Assembly: GCF_002022275.1 (NCBI RefSeq)
Contig: NZ_MSDF01000054.1
Location: 62,001 to 126,000, forward strand
Reading direction: 5' to 3'
Origin: Pseudomonas fluorescens
Lineage (GTDB): Bacteria > Pseudomonadota > Gammaproteobacteria > Pseudomonadales > Pseudomonadaceae
DNA: 64,000 nucleotides
Shown here: one piece after another, positions 55,197 to 63,723 of the stretch
How positions within the stretch are numbered: the stretch's first letter is position 1
Layout: each line of letters opens with the position of its first letter
Notes under the pieces: generated by a model
What the model was told of the DNA's origin: nothing
The model's input: the letters and a program-made list of their open reading frames with translations, nothing else
Databases searched by the model: none
Translations under genes and position numbers: made by a program

Positions 55197-55272
55197 CCAT
55201 CGCAGGCAAGCCAGCTCCCACAGTTGAAGGTATTTACACTTCAACCTGTGGGAGCTGGCTTGCCTGCGATGG
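55197..55272. repeat. REPIN, arms in the opposite order, near-perfect hairpin
   Basis: CCATCGCAGGCAAGCCAGCT and the following CCCACAG meet their exact complement 22 nt later. The intervening DNA itself pairs (TTGAAG/CTTCAA), leaving a ~9-nt loop. The 5' arm is the complement strand of the usual core, so the arms are tail-to-tail. It separates kdgK from the deaminase gene. Confidence 0.9.
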
Positions 55273-55284
55273 CCGCGACACGGT

Positions 55285-56493
55285 TTAGAAGCAGGTACGC
55301 AGGGACTCAACCACCTGCAACTGCTCATCCACCAGGCAACCCACCTGCCACTTGTCAAAGGTCAGGCACGGGTGCGAAGTGCCGAAGGAAATGATATCGC
55401 CAATACGCAACTCAACCCCCGGCGCTACGGTCATGAACGCATGCTGGTCCATCACCGCCGTGACCTTGCACGCGGTCACATCATCACCTTCGGCCGCCAC
55501 GATGCCCGCCTTGTAGCGCTTGAGCGGCACCGGCAAACCGGCGTCGTAGGCCACGTCGCGCTTGCCCAGAGCGATCACCGCAAAGCCAGGTTCCGGCAAC
55601 GATTGCACATGCGCCCAGACTTCCAGCGCCGGGCGCAGGCCTTCGTTGAGGTCGCTGCGACGGTCGAGTACGCAGCATTGCGCCTCTTTGTAGATGCCGT
55701 GGTCGTGCGCCACATAGCTGCCCGGGCGCAGCACGCTGAGGAAGTGGCCGGCGGCGTTTTGCTCCTCGAACGATTCGGCGATCAGGTCGTACCAGGCTGA
55801 ACCCGACGCAGTGACGATCGGCTTGGGCAGATCGAAAGCCCCGTTGTTTTGCAGGTCTACTGCCAAACTCACCAGGCTGGAGGCAAAGGCGCGGATGCCG
55901 CTGATGGCGTGCTCGCCGTGGATCACGCCTTCGTAGCCTTCAATACCGGTGAGGGCCAGGGCTGGCTGCGCCTTGATCGCTTTCGCCAGTTCGCGCACTT
56001 CCTGCTCGCTGCGGCAACCGCAACGGCCGCCAACCACACCGTACTCGATCATCACGTTCAGCCGCAGGCCACGGGCGGCGAAGAACAGGCCCAGGTCGGC
56101 GACGTTGTCGGGGTGATCGACCATGCAGTGGAAGTCAAAATCCTTGTCGGCCAGCAAGTCGGCGATCAGCGCCATGTTCGGCGCGCCGACCAGTTGGTTG
56201 GCCATCAATACGCGGCGAATGCCGCCGGCATAGGCGGCACGGGTCTGCACGGCGTTGGCCAGGGTGATGCCCCAGGCGCCCGCCTCGATCTGACGCTGAA
56301 ACAGTGCGGGCATCATGCTGGTTTTGCCATGGGGCGCGAGTTCTGCGCCGCTCTTGCTGACAAAGTCCTGCATCCAGCGAATGTTGTGTTCCAGGGCGTC
56401 GCGGTGCAGCACCAGGGCCGGCAAGCTGACGTCACGGACCAGGTGCGCGCCAACGGCGGCGGCGCCTTTTTCAACGGCATTGAGGGCAGACAT
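55285..56493 (-). CDS. D-serine dehydratase-like amino acid deaminase (fold type III PLP)
   Basis: The 402-residue enzyme has an alanine-racemase-type barrel with the PLP lysine K57 in LAPHGKTSMMP. The C-terminal domain ends with the metal-binding His and Cys in FGTSHPCLTFDKW, as in eukaryote-type D-serine dehydratase, D-threonine aldolase and 3-hydroxyaspartate dehydratase. It probably deaminates or cleaves a D- or beta-hydroxy amino acid. GAATAGGAGTTTTCC precedes the ATG. RidA and an amino-acid importer in the same strand run support amino-acid breakdown. Confidence 0.85.
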   Translation of the reverse strand: MSALNAVEKGAAAVGAHLVRDVSLPALVLHRDALEHNIRWMQDFVSKSGAELAPHGKTSMMPALFQRQIEAGAWGITLANAVQTRAAYAGGIRRVLMANQLVGAPNMALIADLLADKDFDFHCMVDHPDNVADLGLFFAARGLRLNVMIEYGVVGGRCGCRSEQEVRELAKAIKAQPALALTGIEGYEGVIHGEHAISGIRAFASSLVSLAVDLQNNGAFDLPKPIVTASGSAWYDLIAESFEEQNAAGHFLSVLRPGSYVAHDHGIYKEAQCCVLDRRSDLNEGLRPALEVWAHVQSLPEPGFAVIALGKRDVAYDAGLPVPLKRYKAGIVAAEGDDVTACKVTAVMDQHAFMTVAPGVELRIGDIISFGTSHPCLTFDKWQVGCLVDEQLQVVESLRTCF

Positions 56494-56502
56494 GGAAAAC
56501 TC

Positions 56503-57267
56503 CTATTCGTTAATGCGCCGGGCCAGGTTGTTGGCGCTGTCGATCAACACCCGGCGATAGTCGTTGTAATTTTTGATCGCATCGGCGCGCGGGGCGACGA
56601 TGCACAAGGTCGCAATGCTGATGCCTTGCGCATCCCGCACCGGGGCGGCAAAGCAATGGGTAAAGGTGTCGGCCACGCTGTCGAAGGAAAAAAAGCCATC
56701 GAGGGTGGCCTGACGGATTTGCGCCAGGAAGGTTTCCAGCGGCAAACGCTGGCCGTCCGGCAGGATGTAGTCCTCGTAGTCGATCAGGTCAATGATCTGC
56801 TGATCGCTCAAGTGCCCCAACAGCAGACGCCCGGAAGCGGTCCACGGGATGGGTGCGTTTTCGCCGATGTCGGAGGAAATCCGGAAATGCCGCTCGCCCT
56901 CGCGCATCAGCGCTACCGTGTATTTGCGCCCGTTGAGCAGGCACATCTGCGCGGTTTCGTGGGTCTGGCTGACGATTTCCTGCAAGGCGAAATCGGCCTC
57001 GCGGGTCAGGTCGAAATGGCGCAGGTGCGCCTGGCCAAGGAAATACAGCTGGCGGCCGAGGTAGACGTGACCGTCCTTGCCCACGGTTTCGAGGATGCGT
57101 CGCTCAAGCAGGGACGCAACCAGTTCGTAGACGGTGGATTTGGGGCTGCCGATGCCGCTGGCAATATCATTCGGGCGCAAGGGCTGGCCGATTTCCTTGA
57201 GAAAATCGAGGATATCGAACGCACGGTCCAGTCCTTTGGCGCGGCGTTTGATGGTGTCTTCGGTCAT
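56503..57267 (-). CDS. IclR-family transcriptional regulator
   Basis: The 254-residue product has an N-terminal winged helix (GLDRAFDILDFLKEIGQPLR, GSPKSTVYELVASL) and a C-terminal GAF-like effector domain (SSDIGENAPIPWTASGRLL, AAPVRDAQGISIATLCIVAP). IclR members usually repress or activate a neighbouring catabolic operon in response to a small acid. The ATG at 57265-57267 is chosen over a longer frame that runs into a REPIN. It lies 9 nt upstream of the deaminase gene and probably controls it and the importer. A palindrome in front of the importer may be its site. Confidence 0.88.
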   Translation of the reverse strand: MTEDTIKRRAKGLDRAFDILDFLKEIGQPLRPNDIASGIGSPKSTVYELVASLLERRILETVGKDGHVYLGRQLYFLGQAHLRHFDLTREADFALQEIVSQTHETAQMCLLNGRKYTVALMREGERHFRISSDIGENAPIPWTASGRLLLGHLSDQQIIDLIDYEDYILPDGQRLPLETFLAQIRQATLDGFFSFDSVADTFTHCFAAPVRDAQGISIATLCIVAPRADAIKNYNDYRRVLIDSANNLARRINE

Positions 57268-57311
57268 GGCAGTGTCGGTCCGGTCATAGTTGTATGCTGT
57301 ACAGCGAACCC

Positions 57312-57400
57312 TGTGGGAGCGGGCTTGCCCGCGATGGCGGCGGTTCAATTACACATTGGCTGCCTGACACTCCGCTATCGCAGGCAAGCCAGCTCCCACA
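57312..57400. repeat. REPIN with two different arm types
   Basis: The left arm is TGTGGGAGCGGGCTTGCCCG and the right arm is the complement of TGTGGGAGCTGGCTTGCCTG. The arms therefore belong to different REP variants, unlike the matched pairs elsewhere. It lies between ridA and the iclR promoter. Confidence 0.88.
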
Positions 57401-57432
57401 TTGGATCTTGGGTGGTCTTAAGGTCGCTGCAT

Positions 57433-57822
57433 TTAGCCTTTTTTCTTGTACGCCACGCAATCAATCTCGACCTTGCAATCGACCATCATGTTGGCCTGTA
57501 CACAGGCGCGCGCCGGGGCGTGTTCCGGGGTGAAGTATTCGCCGAAGACTTTGTTGAAACTCCAGAAATCTCGCGGGTCTTCGAGCCATACGCCTACGCG
57601 CACCACGTCTTTGAGCTCGTAACCTGCTTCTTCGAGGATCGCCACCACGTTGCGCATGGTCTGGCGGGTTTGCTCGACGATGCCGCCGTTGATGATTTCA
57701 CCGTCCACCGCCGGCACCTGGCCCGAGACGTAGAGCCAGCCGTCCGCTTCCACCGCACGGGCGAAAGGACGTGGCTGGCCGCCGCCGGCGGTGCTGCCGG
57801 TGCCGTAACGAGTAATGCTCAT
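57433..57822 (-). CDS. RidA-family enamine/imine deaminase
   Basis: The 129-residue protein opens MSITRYGTGSTAGGGQPRPF and has the RidA-family pattern GWLYVSGQVPAVDGEI, with the conserved arginine in APARACVQANMM. RidA hydrolyses reactive enamine or imine products of PLP dehydratases such as 2-aminoacrylate. ATCAGGAGTTATTTTT precedes the ATG. It is 15 nt after the ABC ATPase gene and not far from a PLP deaminase, which would make such intermediates. Confidence 0.9.
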   Translation of the reverse strand: MSITRYGTGSTAGGGQPRPFARAVEADGWLYVSGQVPAVDGEIINGGIVEQTRQTMRNVVAILEEAGYELKDVVRVGVWLEDPRDFWSFNKVFGEYFTPEHAPARACVQANMMVDCKVEIDCVAYKKKG

Positions 57823-57837
57823 AAAAATAACTCCTGA

Positions 57838-58620
57838 TTAAAAACGAATATTCTTCAAAAATTCAGCCAGACGCGGCGATTGCGGGCGTTCGAAGATGTC
57901 CTTCGAGGAGCCCTGCTCTTCAATGCGGCCCTGGTTCATGAACACGATCTTGTCGGACACTTCGTAGGCAAAGCGCATTTCGTGGGTGACCAGCAACATG
58001 GTCATACCCTCTTCCGCCAGGCCCTTGATCACGCTGAGTACTTCGCCCACCAACTCCGGGTCGAGGGCCGAGGTGACTTCATCGAACAGCATCAGGCTGG
58101 GGTTCATCGCAATGGCACGGGCAATCGCCACACGCTGTTGCTGGCCGCCGGACAACTGGCCGGGGAAGTGATTGCGACGCTCCAGCAGGCCCACGCGGTC
58201 CAGCCATTTTTCGGCCAGCGCCACGGCTTCGTCCTTGCCCATTTTCTTGACCTTGAGCAGGCCGAGGGTGACGTTTTGCAGCGCAGTCAAATGCGGGAAC
58301 AGGTTGAATTGCTGGAACGCCATGCCGGTCATCGCGCGGTGCTGGGAGATCACCCGCTCAGGGTGACGCACGCGTTTTCCGGCGATTTCGCTGTAGCCGA
58401 TGGACTCGCCGTCGAGGGTGATCTGCCCGCCCTGGAATTCTTCCAGCAGGTTGACGCACCGCAGCAAGGTGGTTTTGCCCGAGCCACTGGAGCCGATCAA
58501 GGTCACTACGTTGCCGCGCTGCATGGACAGGTCGACGCCCTTGAGCACTTCGACCTGACCGTATTGTTTGCGCAGGCCGCGAATATTCAGCAGCGGTTGT
58601 TCTTTTTGAGGTTGGTTCAT
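57838..58620 (-). CDS. polar amino acid ABC transporter ATPase
   Basis: The 260-residue ATPase has Walker A GSSGSGKTTLL, the Q-loop FQQFNLFPHLTALQNV, signature LSGGQQQR, Walker B LMLFDEVTSALDP and the switch histidine in LVTHEMRFA. The FNLFPHLT stretch is typical of the GlnQ/HisP amino-acid group. Its ATG overlaps the permease stop (ATGA). It powers the importer made of the next two permeases and the binding protein. Confidence 0.93.
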   Translation of the reverse strand: MNQPQKEQPLLNIRGLRKQYGQVEVLKGVDLSMQRGNVVTLIGSSGSGKTTLLRCVNLLEEFQGGQITLDGESIGYSEIAGKRVRHPERVISQHRAMTGMAFQQFNLFPHLTALQNVTLGLLKVKKMGKDEAVALAEKWLDRVGLLERRNHFPGQLSGGQQQRVAIARAIAMNPSLMLFDEVTSALDPELVGEVLSVIKGLAEEGMTMLLVTHEMRFAYEVSDKIVFMNQGRIEEQGSSKDIFERPQSPRLAEFLKNIRF

Positions 58621-59279
58621 GGCAAGGCCACCCGCTTTTCAATGTAGCGCCCGAATAACTCGATGGCGTAGTTGATGACAAAGAACAGAAACCCGGCGAA
58701 CAGGTAGAACTGCAGGGTCATGAAGTTGCGTGCGATCACTTGCTGGGAACTCAGCAGCAACTCGGCCACGCCGATCACCGAGAGCAAGGTCGAGGCCTTG
58801 ACGATTTCGGTGGAGGAATTGACCCAGGTCGGCAGGATCTGACGCAGCGCCTGAGGCAGCAGCACATAGCCCAGGGACTGGTAGAACGTCAGGCCAATCG
58901 CCTTGCCCGCTTCCAGTTGCCCACGGGGAATGGCCTGCAGCGCACCGCGCACGATTTCCGAAATGTGCGAGCCGCAGAACAGCGTCAACCCGACCGCACC
59001 GGCCTGGAACGCGGTGATTTGCCAACCGAGCACCGGCAGCATGTAGAAACATGCGAGCACCAGCACGAACACCGGCGTACCACGGATCAAGTCGACATAC
59101 AGGCGGAACGGCGCACGCATCCAGAACTTGCCATAGGTCAGGATCAACCCGGCAACGATGCCGATCAACGTGCCGAAAATAATGGCCAGCGCCGAGACAT
59201 ACACACTGGTTTGAAAGCCCGCCCACAGGGTATCCCGGGCGATCCACAACTCATGCAACCAGCTGGGGGACTCGTACAT
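58617..59279 (-). CDS. amino acid ABC transporter permease
   Basis: The 220-residue permease has five or so transmembrane helices and the His/Glu/Gln-type loop GQLEAGKAIGLTFYQSLGYV. The start is ATG 59277-59279, seven nucleotides after AAGGAGG; a GTG two codons earlier is too close to that site. It overlaps the ATPase gene by 4 nt and follows the other permease by 11 nt. Confidence 0.9.
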   Translation of the reverse strand: MYESPSWLHELWIARDTLWAGFQTSVYVSALAIIFGTLIGIVAGLILTYGKFWMRAPFRLYVDLIRGTPVFVLVLACFYMLPVLGWQITAFQAGAVGLTLFCGSHISEIVRGALQAIPRGQLEAGKAIGLTFYQSLGYVLLPQALRQILPTWVNSSTEIVKASTLLSVIGVAELLLSSQQVIARNFMTLQFYLFAGFLFFVINYAIELFGRYIEKRVALP

Positions 59280-59290
59280 GGACACCCTCC

Positions 59291-59953
59291 TTAACGACGG
59301 ATCGCCAGACGCTGTTCCAGGTAACGGAGCAGCATGGCAATGAGGTAACAGGCAGCCACGTAGAGCGCGGTCGTGACCATCCAGGTTTCAATCACCCGGT
59401 AGCTTTCGACGTTGATCTTGCGGGCGTAATAGGTCAGCTCCGGCACCGCAATTGCGGCGGCCAGGGAGGTGTCCTTGAACAGCGAAATGAAGTTGTTCGA
59501 CAGCGCCGGCAGCACGTTGCGCAGCATCACCGGCACGGTGATGTACGCGCGGATGCGCCACTCGCCCAAGCCAATGGCCAGGCCGGCTTCACGCAACCCC
59601 TTGGGAATATTCAACAGGCCTGCGCGGAAGACTTCGGTCAGGTAAGCACCGGCGTACAACGACAGGGTGATGATGAATGAAGGGATTTTGTCCAGACGCA
59701 CCCCGAGCGTGGGCAGTGCGAAGTAGATCAACAGGATCAGCACGAGGATCGGCGTATTGCGGATCACCGTCACGTACACCGAGGCGAGGATTCGCAGCGC
59801 GCGGTGTTTGGACAGCATGGCAAACGCCATCATCAGGCCGATCACGCAGCCAATCGCGATCGACAGCAGGGCCAGCTCAAGGCCCAGACCGAGCCCCGCC
59901 AGCAAGCTGGGGAAATCGCGCCACACGGCGGCAAAGTTCAACTGATAGTTCAT
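59291..59953 (-). CDS. amino acid ABC transporter permease
   Basis: The 220-residue permease partner begins MNYQLNFAAVWRDFPSLLAG. Its loop motif is GLREAGLAIGLGEWRIRAYI. With the following permease it forms the heterodimeric channel of the importer. It lies about 52 nt downstream of the binding-protein gene. The ribosome site is weak. Confidence 0.9.
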   Translation of the reverse strand: MNYQLNFAAVWRDFPSLLAGLGLGLELALLSIAIGCVIGLMMAFAMLSKHRALRILASVYVTVIRNTPILVLILLIYFALPTLGVRLDKIPSFIITLSLYAGAYLTEVFRAGLLNIPKGLREAGLAIGLGEWRIRAYITVPVMLRNVLPALSNNFISLFKDTSLAAAIAVPELTYYARKINVESYRVIETWMVTTALYVAACYLIAMLLRYLEQRLAIRR

Positions 59954-60005
59954 GGTCGGCAGTACCTAAAGCGGGGCGCAACACGCTGCGCCCCCGGTTT
60001 ACACA

Positions 60006-60854
60006 TCACTTGAATTCAACAGGGAAACCGATCGCAGGTTCTGGCAGGTCTACACCGAACCATTGCTTGAACGAGGCTTTGTAGGTCGGGAACTCCACAC
60101 CGGTCATGGCTTCATGCAGCGCGGTGTTGACGAAGTTCAGCCAGTCCTGGTCGCCACGCTTGACGGCGCACGCGTAGGTTTGCGGGCTCCAGGCGTAGGC
60201 AGGGCTGCGGTAGCGGCCCGGGTTTTGCACCATCAGGTACTTGACCGAGGACTGGTCGGTGGCGGCGGCATCGGCACGGCCGGAGTTCACGGCCTGGTAC
60301 ATCAGGTCGACGCTGTCGTACTGGTCGACCTTGGCTTTCGGCAGGGCCTGGTGCACCAGTTCTTCGGCGTACACGTTCTGCAACACGGCCACGGTCACAC
60401 CATCACCGGCGGCTTGCAGGTCTTCAATCTCTTTGTATTTGCTGTTGATCGGCAACAGCAGGCCCACGCCTTCGCGGTAGTACGGCAGGGTAAAAGCAAC
60501 CTGCTGCGCACGGCTGGCGGTGACGGTGATGAACTGGCAACTCATGTCGACCTTGTCGGTCAGCAGGTTGGGAATACGTGCGTCGGAAGACTGCACCACA
60601 AACTCGACCTTGCTCGGGTCGTTGAACAAGCCTTTGGCCACAATGCGGCCGATGTCGATATCAAAACCCTGCAACTTGCCATCCGCTCCCTGGAAGTGCC
60701 ACGGCGCATTGGTACTGCCTGTACCCACGATGAGATGCCCACGCTTGAGCACATCATCGAGCTTGCTGTCCGCCGCGTGCACTACGCTTGCGAGGGAAGC
60801 CGATGCGGCGAAGAGAAAAACACACGCTTTAAACACGGAAGGTCGGTGATGCAT
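60006..60854 (-). CDS. amino acid ABC transporter substrate-binding protein
   Basis: The 282-residue periplasmic binding protein (family 3) has signal FKACVFLFAASASLASVVHA and then DVLKRGHLIVGTGSTNAPWH. The substrate pocket includes GFDIDIGRIVAKGLF and SSDARIPNLLTDKVDM, with an arginine (DARIPN) that usually holds the carboxylate. The start is ATG 60852-60854, eight nucleotides after GGAG. It is the first gene of the importer-ridA operon. Ligand is unknown; a small D- or hydroxy amino acid fits the downstream enzymes. Confidence 0.9.
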   Translation of the reverse strand: MHHRPSVFKACVFLFAASASLASVVHAADSKLDDVLKRGHLIVGTGSTNAPWHFQGADGKLQGFDIDIGRIVAKGLFNDPSKVEFVVQSSDARIPNLLTDKVDMSCQFITVTASRAQQVAFTLPYYREGVGLLLPINSKYKEIEDLQAAGDGVTVAVLQNVYAEELVHQALPKAKVDQYDSVDLMYQAVNSGRADAAATDQSSVKYLMVQNPGRYRSPAYAWSPQTYACAVKRGDQDWLNFVNTALHEAMTGVEFPTYKASFKQWFGVDLPEPAIGFPVEFK

Positions 60855-61187
60855 GACAAGCACTCCAGGAGTTGTGTATTCCGCTATACCGGAACTTAGT
60901 ATGTAACAACGGAATAGACAGCAGAAAGTGTGCCACACGCGGTAACAGAAAAATATGACAGGTATAAAATCGTTATAAATCAATCATATAAAATAATATG
61001 TGAGATAAGGCGTTACGCCAGCACCGCGCCCCCGATTGCTACCTTGGGCCCCACACCCCGGTGACAGCGCCAACCCGGTGCGCCACAACGGTGTTACCAC
61101 GCACCTTTGGGGTGCGCCCGCGCACATGGAAAAATCCTCGCGCTGAACTAGCCTTGGCACATCACCGCCGACAAGGATCCCGCCCCG
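60855..61187. other. divergent intergenic region
   Basis: This region lies between the importer operon (minus) and a small secreted protein (plus). It has an AT-rich promoter-like stretch at about 60950-61010 and the palindrome at 60879. The half near 61188 is GC-rich. No gene or RNA is supported. Confidence 0.5.
60879..60894. promoter_or_regulatory. candidate operator upstream of the amino-acid importer
   Basis: TTCCG-CTATAC-CGGAA is a perfect palindrome 25 nt before the binding-protein ATG, and a further CGGAA half-site lies about 20 nt upstream. An IclR regulator is encoded in the same strand run. A site so close to the start would suit repression. Confidence 0.4.
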
Positions 61188-61436
61188 ATGAAGCTCAGCC
61201 CTCTCCTGCTTGTGTTCGCCCTTTTGTTGGCTGGCAATGCCTCGGCCACCAATGACCGCCGCGACTGCAAGGAACAACTGCAAAAGCTCAAGGAAGCCTA
61301 CGGCAACGACTACACCAGCCAGAACCATCACGGTTATCGCAAGGCCAAGGCGTCCCGGGACAATGAGGAATACAGGAAGTGTGCGAGCCAGGCGCGCAAG
61401 GCTCGGGAGCGGATGGAGCGTGATAAGGATGCTTAA
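61188..61436 (+). CDS. small secreted charged protein, unknown function
   Basis: The 82-residue protein has a clear signal peptide (MKLSPLLLVFALLLAGNASA) and a mature part of about 62 residues. The mature part is very rich in Lys, Arg, Glu and Asp, with two cysteines (RRDCKEQ, RKCASQA) that could form a disulfide. It is mostly helical by eye. GACAAGGATC precedes the ATG. I do not recognise a family. It stands alone. Confidence 0.65.
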   Translation: MKLSPLLLVFALLLAGNASATNDRRDCKEQLQKLKEAYGNDYTSQNHHGYRKAKASRDNEEYRKCASQARKARERMERDKDA

Positions 61437-61526
61437 GCCTACCTGTCAGAGTTGACAGTAGACGCAGGTGAGCACTCGATTTAGCGTGACGACAAAGCAG
61501 CCTGATCAGGCTGACAGGAGGTCGCC

Positions 61527-61931
61527 ATGAGTGAAATGCCAACAGTTGCCGAAAACTTCGAACGTTATAGACGTGCGCTGAAAACTCATCCGCTGGTTAT
61601 CGTGGTGTTCAAATCTCTAGACTGCCAGTTATGCATGGGGCTCGGCCCCTGCTTCAAGCGAATTGCCGAGCAGTACGCCGATCAAGTGGAGAGCTTTATC
61701 TTCGACACTGAACACATCCCGAAAGTGGACGACGTTGAAGGAACCCCCACCCTCAAGGTATTCAAAAATGGCAAGGAGGTTGAATCACTCCTGGGGCTTG
61801 GCTTGCCAGGTGAACAGCAGAAAGCCCTCCTGGAAGAGGTGTTCGACGAGTACGCCAACACCCTTGAGCCTTCCTCGGGCCTTCCTGCTCAACACCAACA
61901 GGCGGGGTCGGGCTTAGGCTTCAGCCACTAA
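61527..61931 (+). CDS. thioredoxin-fold protein with displaced CxxC
   Basis: The 134-residue protein has thioredoxin-like strands (PLVIVVFKSLDC, VESFIFDTEHIP) and the cis-proline VEGTPTLKVFKNGKEV. The active-site region reads DCQLCMGLGPC (C33, C36, C42), not WCGPC. The usual CGPC appears as LGPC with the first cysteine lost, and a separate CxxC precedes it. Disulfide exchange or metal binding by the three cysteines is possible. CAGGAGGTCGCC precedes the ATG. The last 18 bp overlap the convergent TerC gene. The tail (LPAQHQQAGSGLGFSH) looks disordered. Confidence 0.75.
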   Translation: MSEMPTVAENFERYRRALKTHPLVIVVFKSLDCQLCMGLGPCFKRIAEQYADQVESFIFDTEHIPKVDDVEGTPTLKVFKNGKEVESLLGLGLPGEQQKALLEEVFDEYANTLEPSSGLPAQHQQAGSGLGFSH

Positions 61932-63479
61932 AGGCACCAGAACCACCTGCGTCACCCGCCGCTCCTCCACTGCCGCCACCGTCAGGCGCCAGCCTTCATG
62001 CTCCAGGCTGTCGCCCACCACCGGCAAGCGGTCCAGCAGGCTCATCATCAGGCCGGCCAACGTCTGGTAATCCTCGGTAGCCGCCGCCTGAAAACCGGTG
62101 CGCTGGCGTATCAGGTTGAGGTTCAAGGCGCCATTGGCACGAAAACCGTCACCCTCCTCGACAATATCCGGCCCCTCAATTTCACTGGCATCCGGCAACT
62201 CACCGGCGATGGACTCGAGAATGTCAGTCATGCTCAACACGCCCATGAAGTCACCGAATTCGTTGATCACAAAGGCAATGTGGGTCGACTCCTGGCGCAT
62301 CTGCTCCAGGGCGTTGAGGATCGAAAAACTCTCCAGCAGGTTGATCGCGCGGCGCGCCAGGTGCTCAAGGTTGGGCTCGTTGCCGGCCAGGTATTCCTTA
62401 AGCAATTCCTTTTTATGCACGAAACCCAGTGGCTCATCGACAGCACCGTTGCGGATCAAGGGCAACCGAGAGTAGGACGAATGCATCAGTTTCAGGCGAA
62501 TAGTGTCGGGATCGTCCGCCAGATCAATGCAGTCCACCTTGGCCCGTGGCGTCATCAGCGTGCGAATCGGCCGCTCGGCCAGTTGCAGCACACCACTGAT
62601 CATCACGCGTTCACGTCGATCAAACAGCGGGCCCTGGCTGGCGTCCGGCTCGCCGAGCAAATCGGCCACCTCGTCATCCACGCCTTCCACGGCCAGGCTG
62701 CGACCACCCAGCAAACGCATCACCGCGTGGGCCGTGCGCTGACGCACCGGCAAGGTGCCCTGCGCCGACTTCTTGCGGCGGGCGCGGGCAATCTGGTTGA
62801 ACAGTTCGATCAGGATCGAGAAACCAATCGCCGCATACAGGTAGCCCTTGGGAATGTGGAAACCCAGGCCTTCGGCGGTCAGGGCAAAACCGATCATCAT
62901 CAAAAAGCCCAGGCACAGCATGATCACCGTCGGGTGCGCATTGACGAAACGGGTCAACGGCTTGCTGGCCACGATCATCACGCCGATGGACACGATCACC
63001 GCGATCATCATCACCGCCAGCTCATCCACCATGCCCACGGCGGTAATCACCGCGTCGAGGGAGAACACCGCGTCGAGCACCACGATCTGCGCGACGATCG
63101 GCCAGAACATTGCATAGCCCACGTTGCCGGCACGCTGAGCTACATGCCCCTCCAGACGCTCATGCAATTCCATGGTGGCCTTGAACAACAGGAACACACC
63201 ACCAAACAGCATGATCAGGTCACGGCCGGAGAAGCTCTTGTCGAATACCTCGAACAGCGGCTGAGTCAGGGTGACCAGCCACGAAATACTTGCCAGCAAG
63301 CCCAGGCGCATCAGCAAGGCCAGGGACAAACCGATCAACCGCGCACGGTCGCGCTGCTCCGGCGGCAGTTTGTCCGCCAGAATTGCGATAAACACCAGGT
63401 TGTCGATGCCGAGCACCAGTTCCAGCACAATCAAGGTCAACAGGCCGAGCCAGGCCGTTGGATCCGCTAACCATTCCAT
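61914..63479 (-). CDS. TerC-CBS-CorC family membrane protein (YoaE/YegH-like)
   Basis: The 521-residue protein has an N-terminal TerC domain of seven hydrophobic helices with the family acidic motifs (LELVLGIDNLVF, VVLDAVFSLDAVITAVGM). Two CBS domains follow (about 310-430: RPIRTLMTPRAKV, FVINEFGDFMGVLSMTDILE), then a C-terminal CorC/HlyC transporter-associated domain. Length and order match E. coli YoaE and YegH. TerC proteins are linked to metal-ion efflux or metalation of exported proteins. It converges on the thioredoxin-fold gene. Confidence 0.9.
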   Translation of the reverse strand: MEWLADPTAWLGLLTLIVLELVLGIDNLVFIAILADKLPPEQRDRARLIGLSLALLMRLGLLASISWLVTLTQPLFEVFDKSFSGRDLIMLFGGVFLLFKATMELHERLEGHVAQRAGNVGYAMFWPIVAQIVVLDAVFSLDAVITAVGMVDELAVMMIAVIVSIGVMIVASKPLTRFVNAHPTVIMLCLGFLMMIGFALTAEGLGFHIPKGYLYAAIGFSILIELFNQIARARRKKSAQGTLPVRQRTAHAVMRLLGGRSLAVEGVDDEVADLLGEPDASQGPLFDRRERVMISGVLQLAERPIRTLMTPRAKVDCIDLADDPDTIRLKLMHSSYSRLPLIRNGAVDEPLGFVHKKELLKEYLAGNEPNLEHLARRAINLLESFSILNALEQMRQESTHIAFVINEFGDFMGVLSMTDILESIAGELPDASEIEGPDIVEEGDGFRANGALNLNLIRQRTGFQAAATEDYQTLAGLMMSLLDRLPVVGDSLEHEGWRLTVAAVEERRVTQVVLVPLVAEA

Positions 63480-63723
63480 TTATAGAGTCTCGTGATTAAT
63501 TTTCAGAATGCCGGGCACGGCAAAGCGCGATCAGTGGACCGGGAAGAGGTTAGCAGTCGGAATACGGGGTGCTTCAGCGGGAACAGCGGCAGCGGATGTC
63601 TCTGGGAAAGACGACTGGGGGGCTCCGAGAGGGTGTTCATGCAGGTCCTGAAATAACAAAAGGACCCGAATCGTACAGCCGAAACTCAAATTTCCCACAA
63701 TGCAAAACTATTACAAGATCTGT
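63480..63723. other. intergenic region upstream of terC-like gene
   Basis: No gene is supported. It probably contains the terC-like promoter. I saw no clear operator or RNA structure. The repeat array begins right after it. Confidence 0.5.

Noticed and set aside
61150..61170. TTGGCACATCACCGCCG as a sigma-54 promoter for the small secreted protein
   Set aside because: The -24 half is good, but the -12 half lacks TTGC and the resulting leader would be only about 10 nt.
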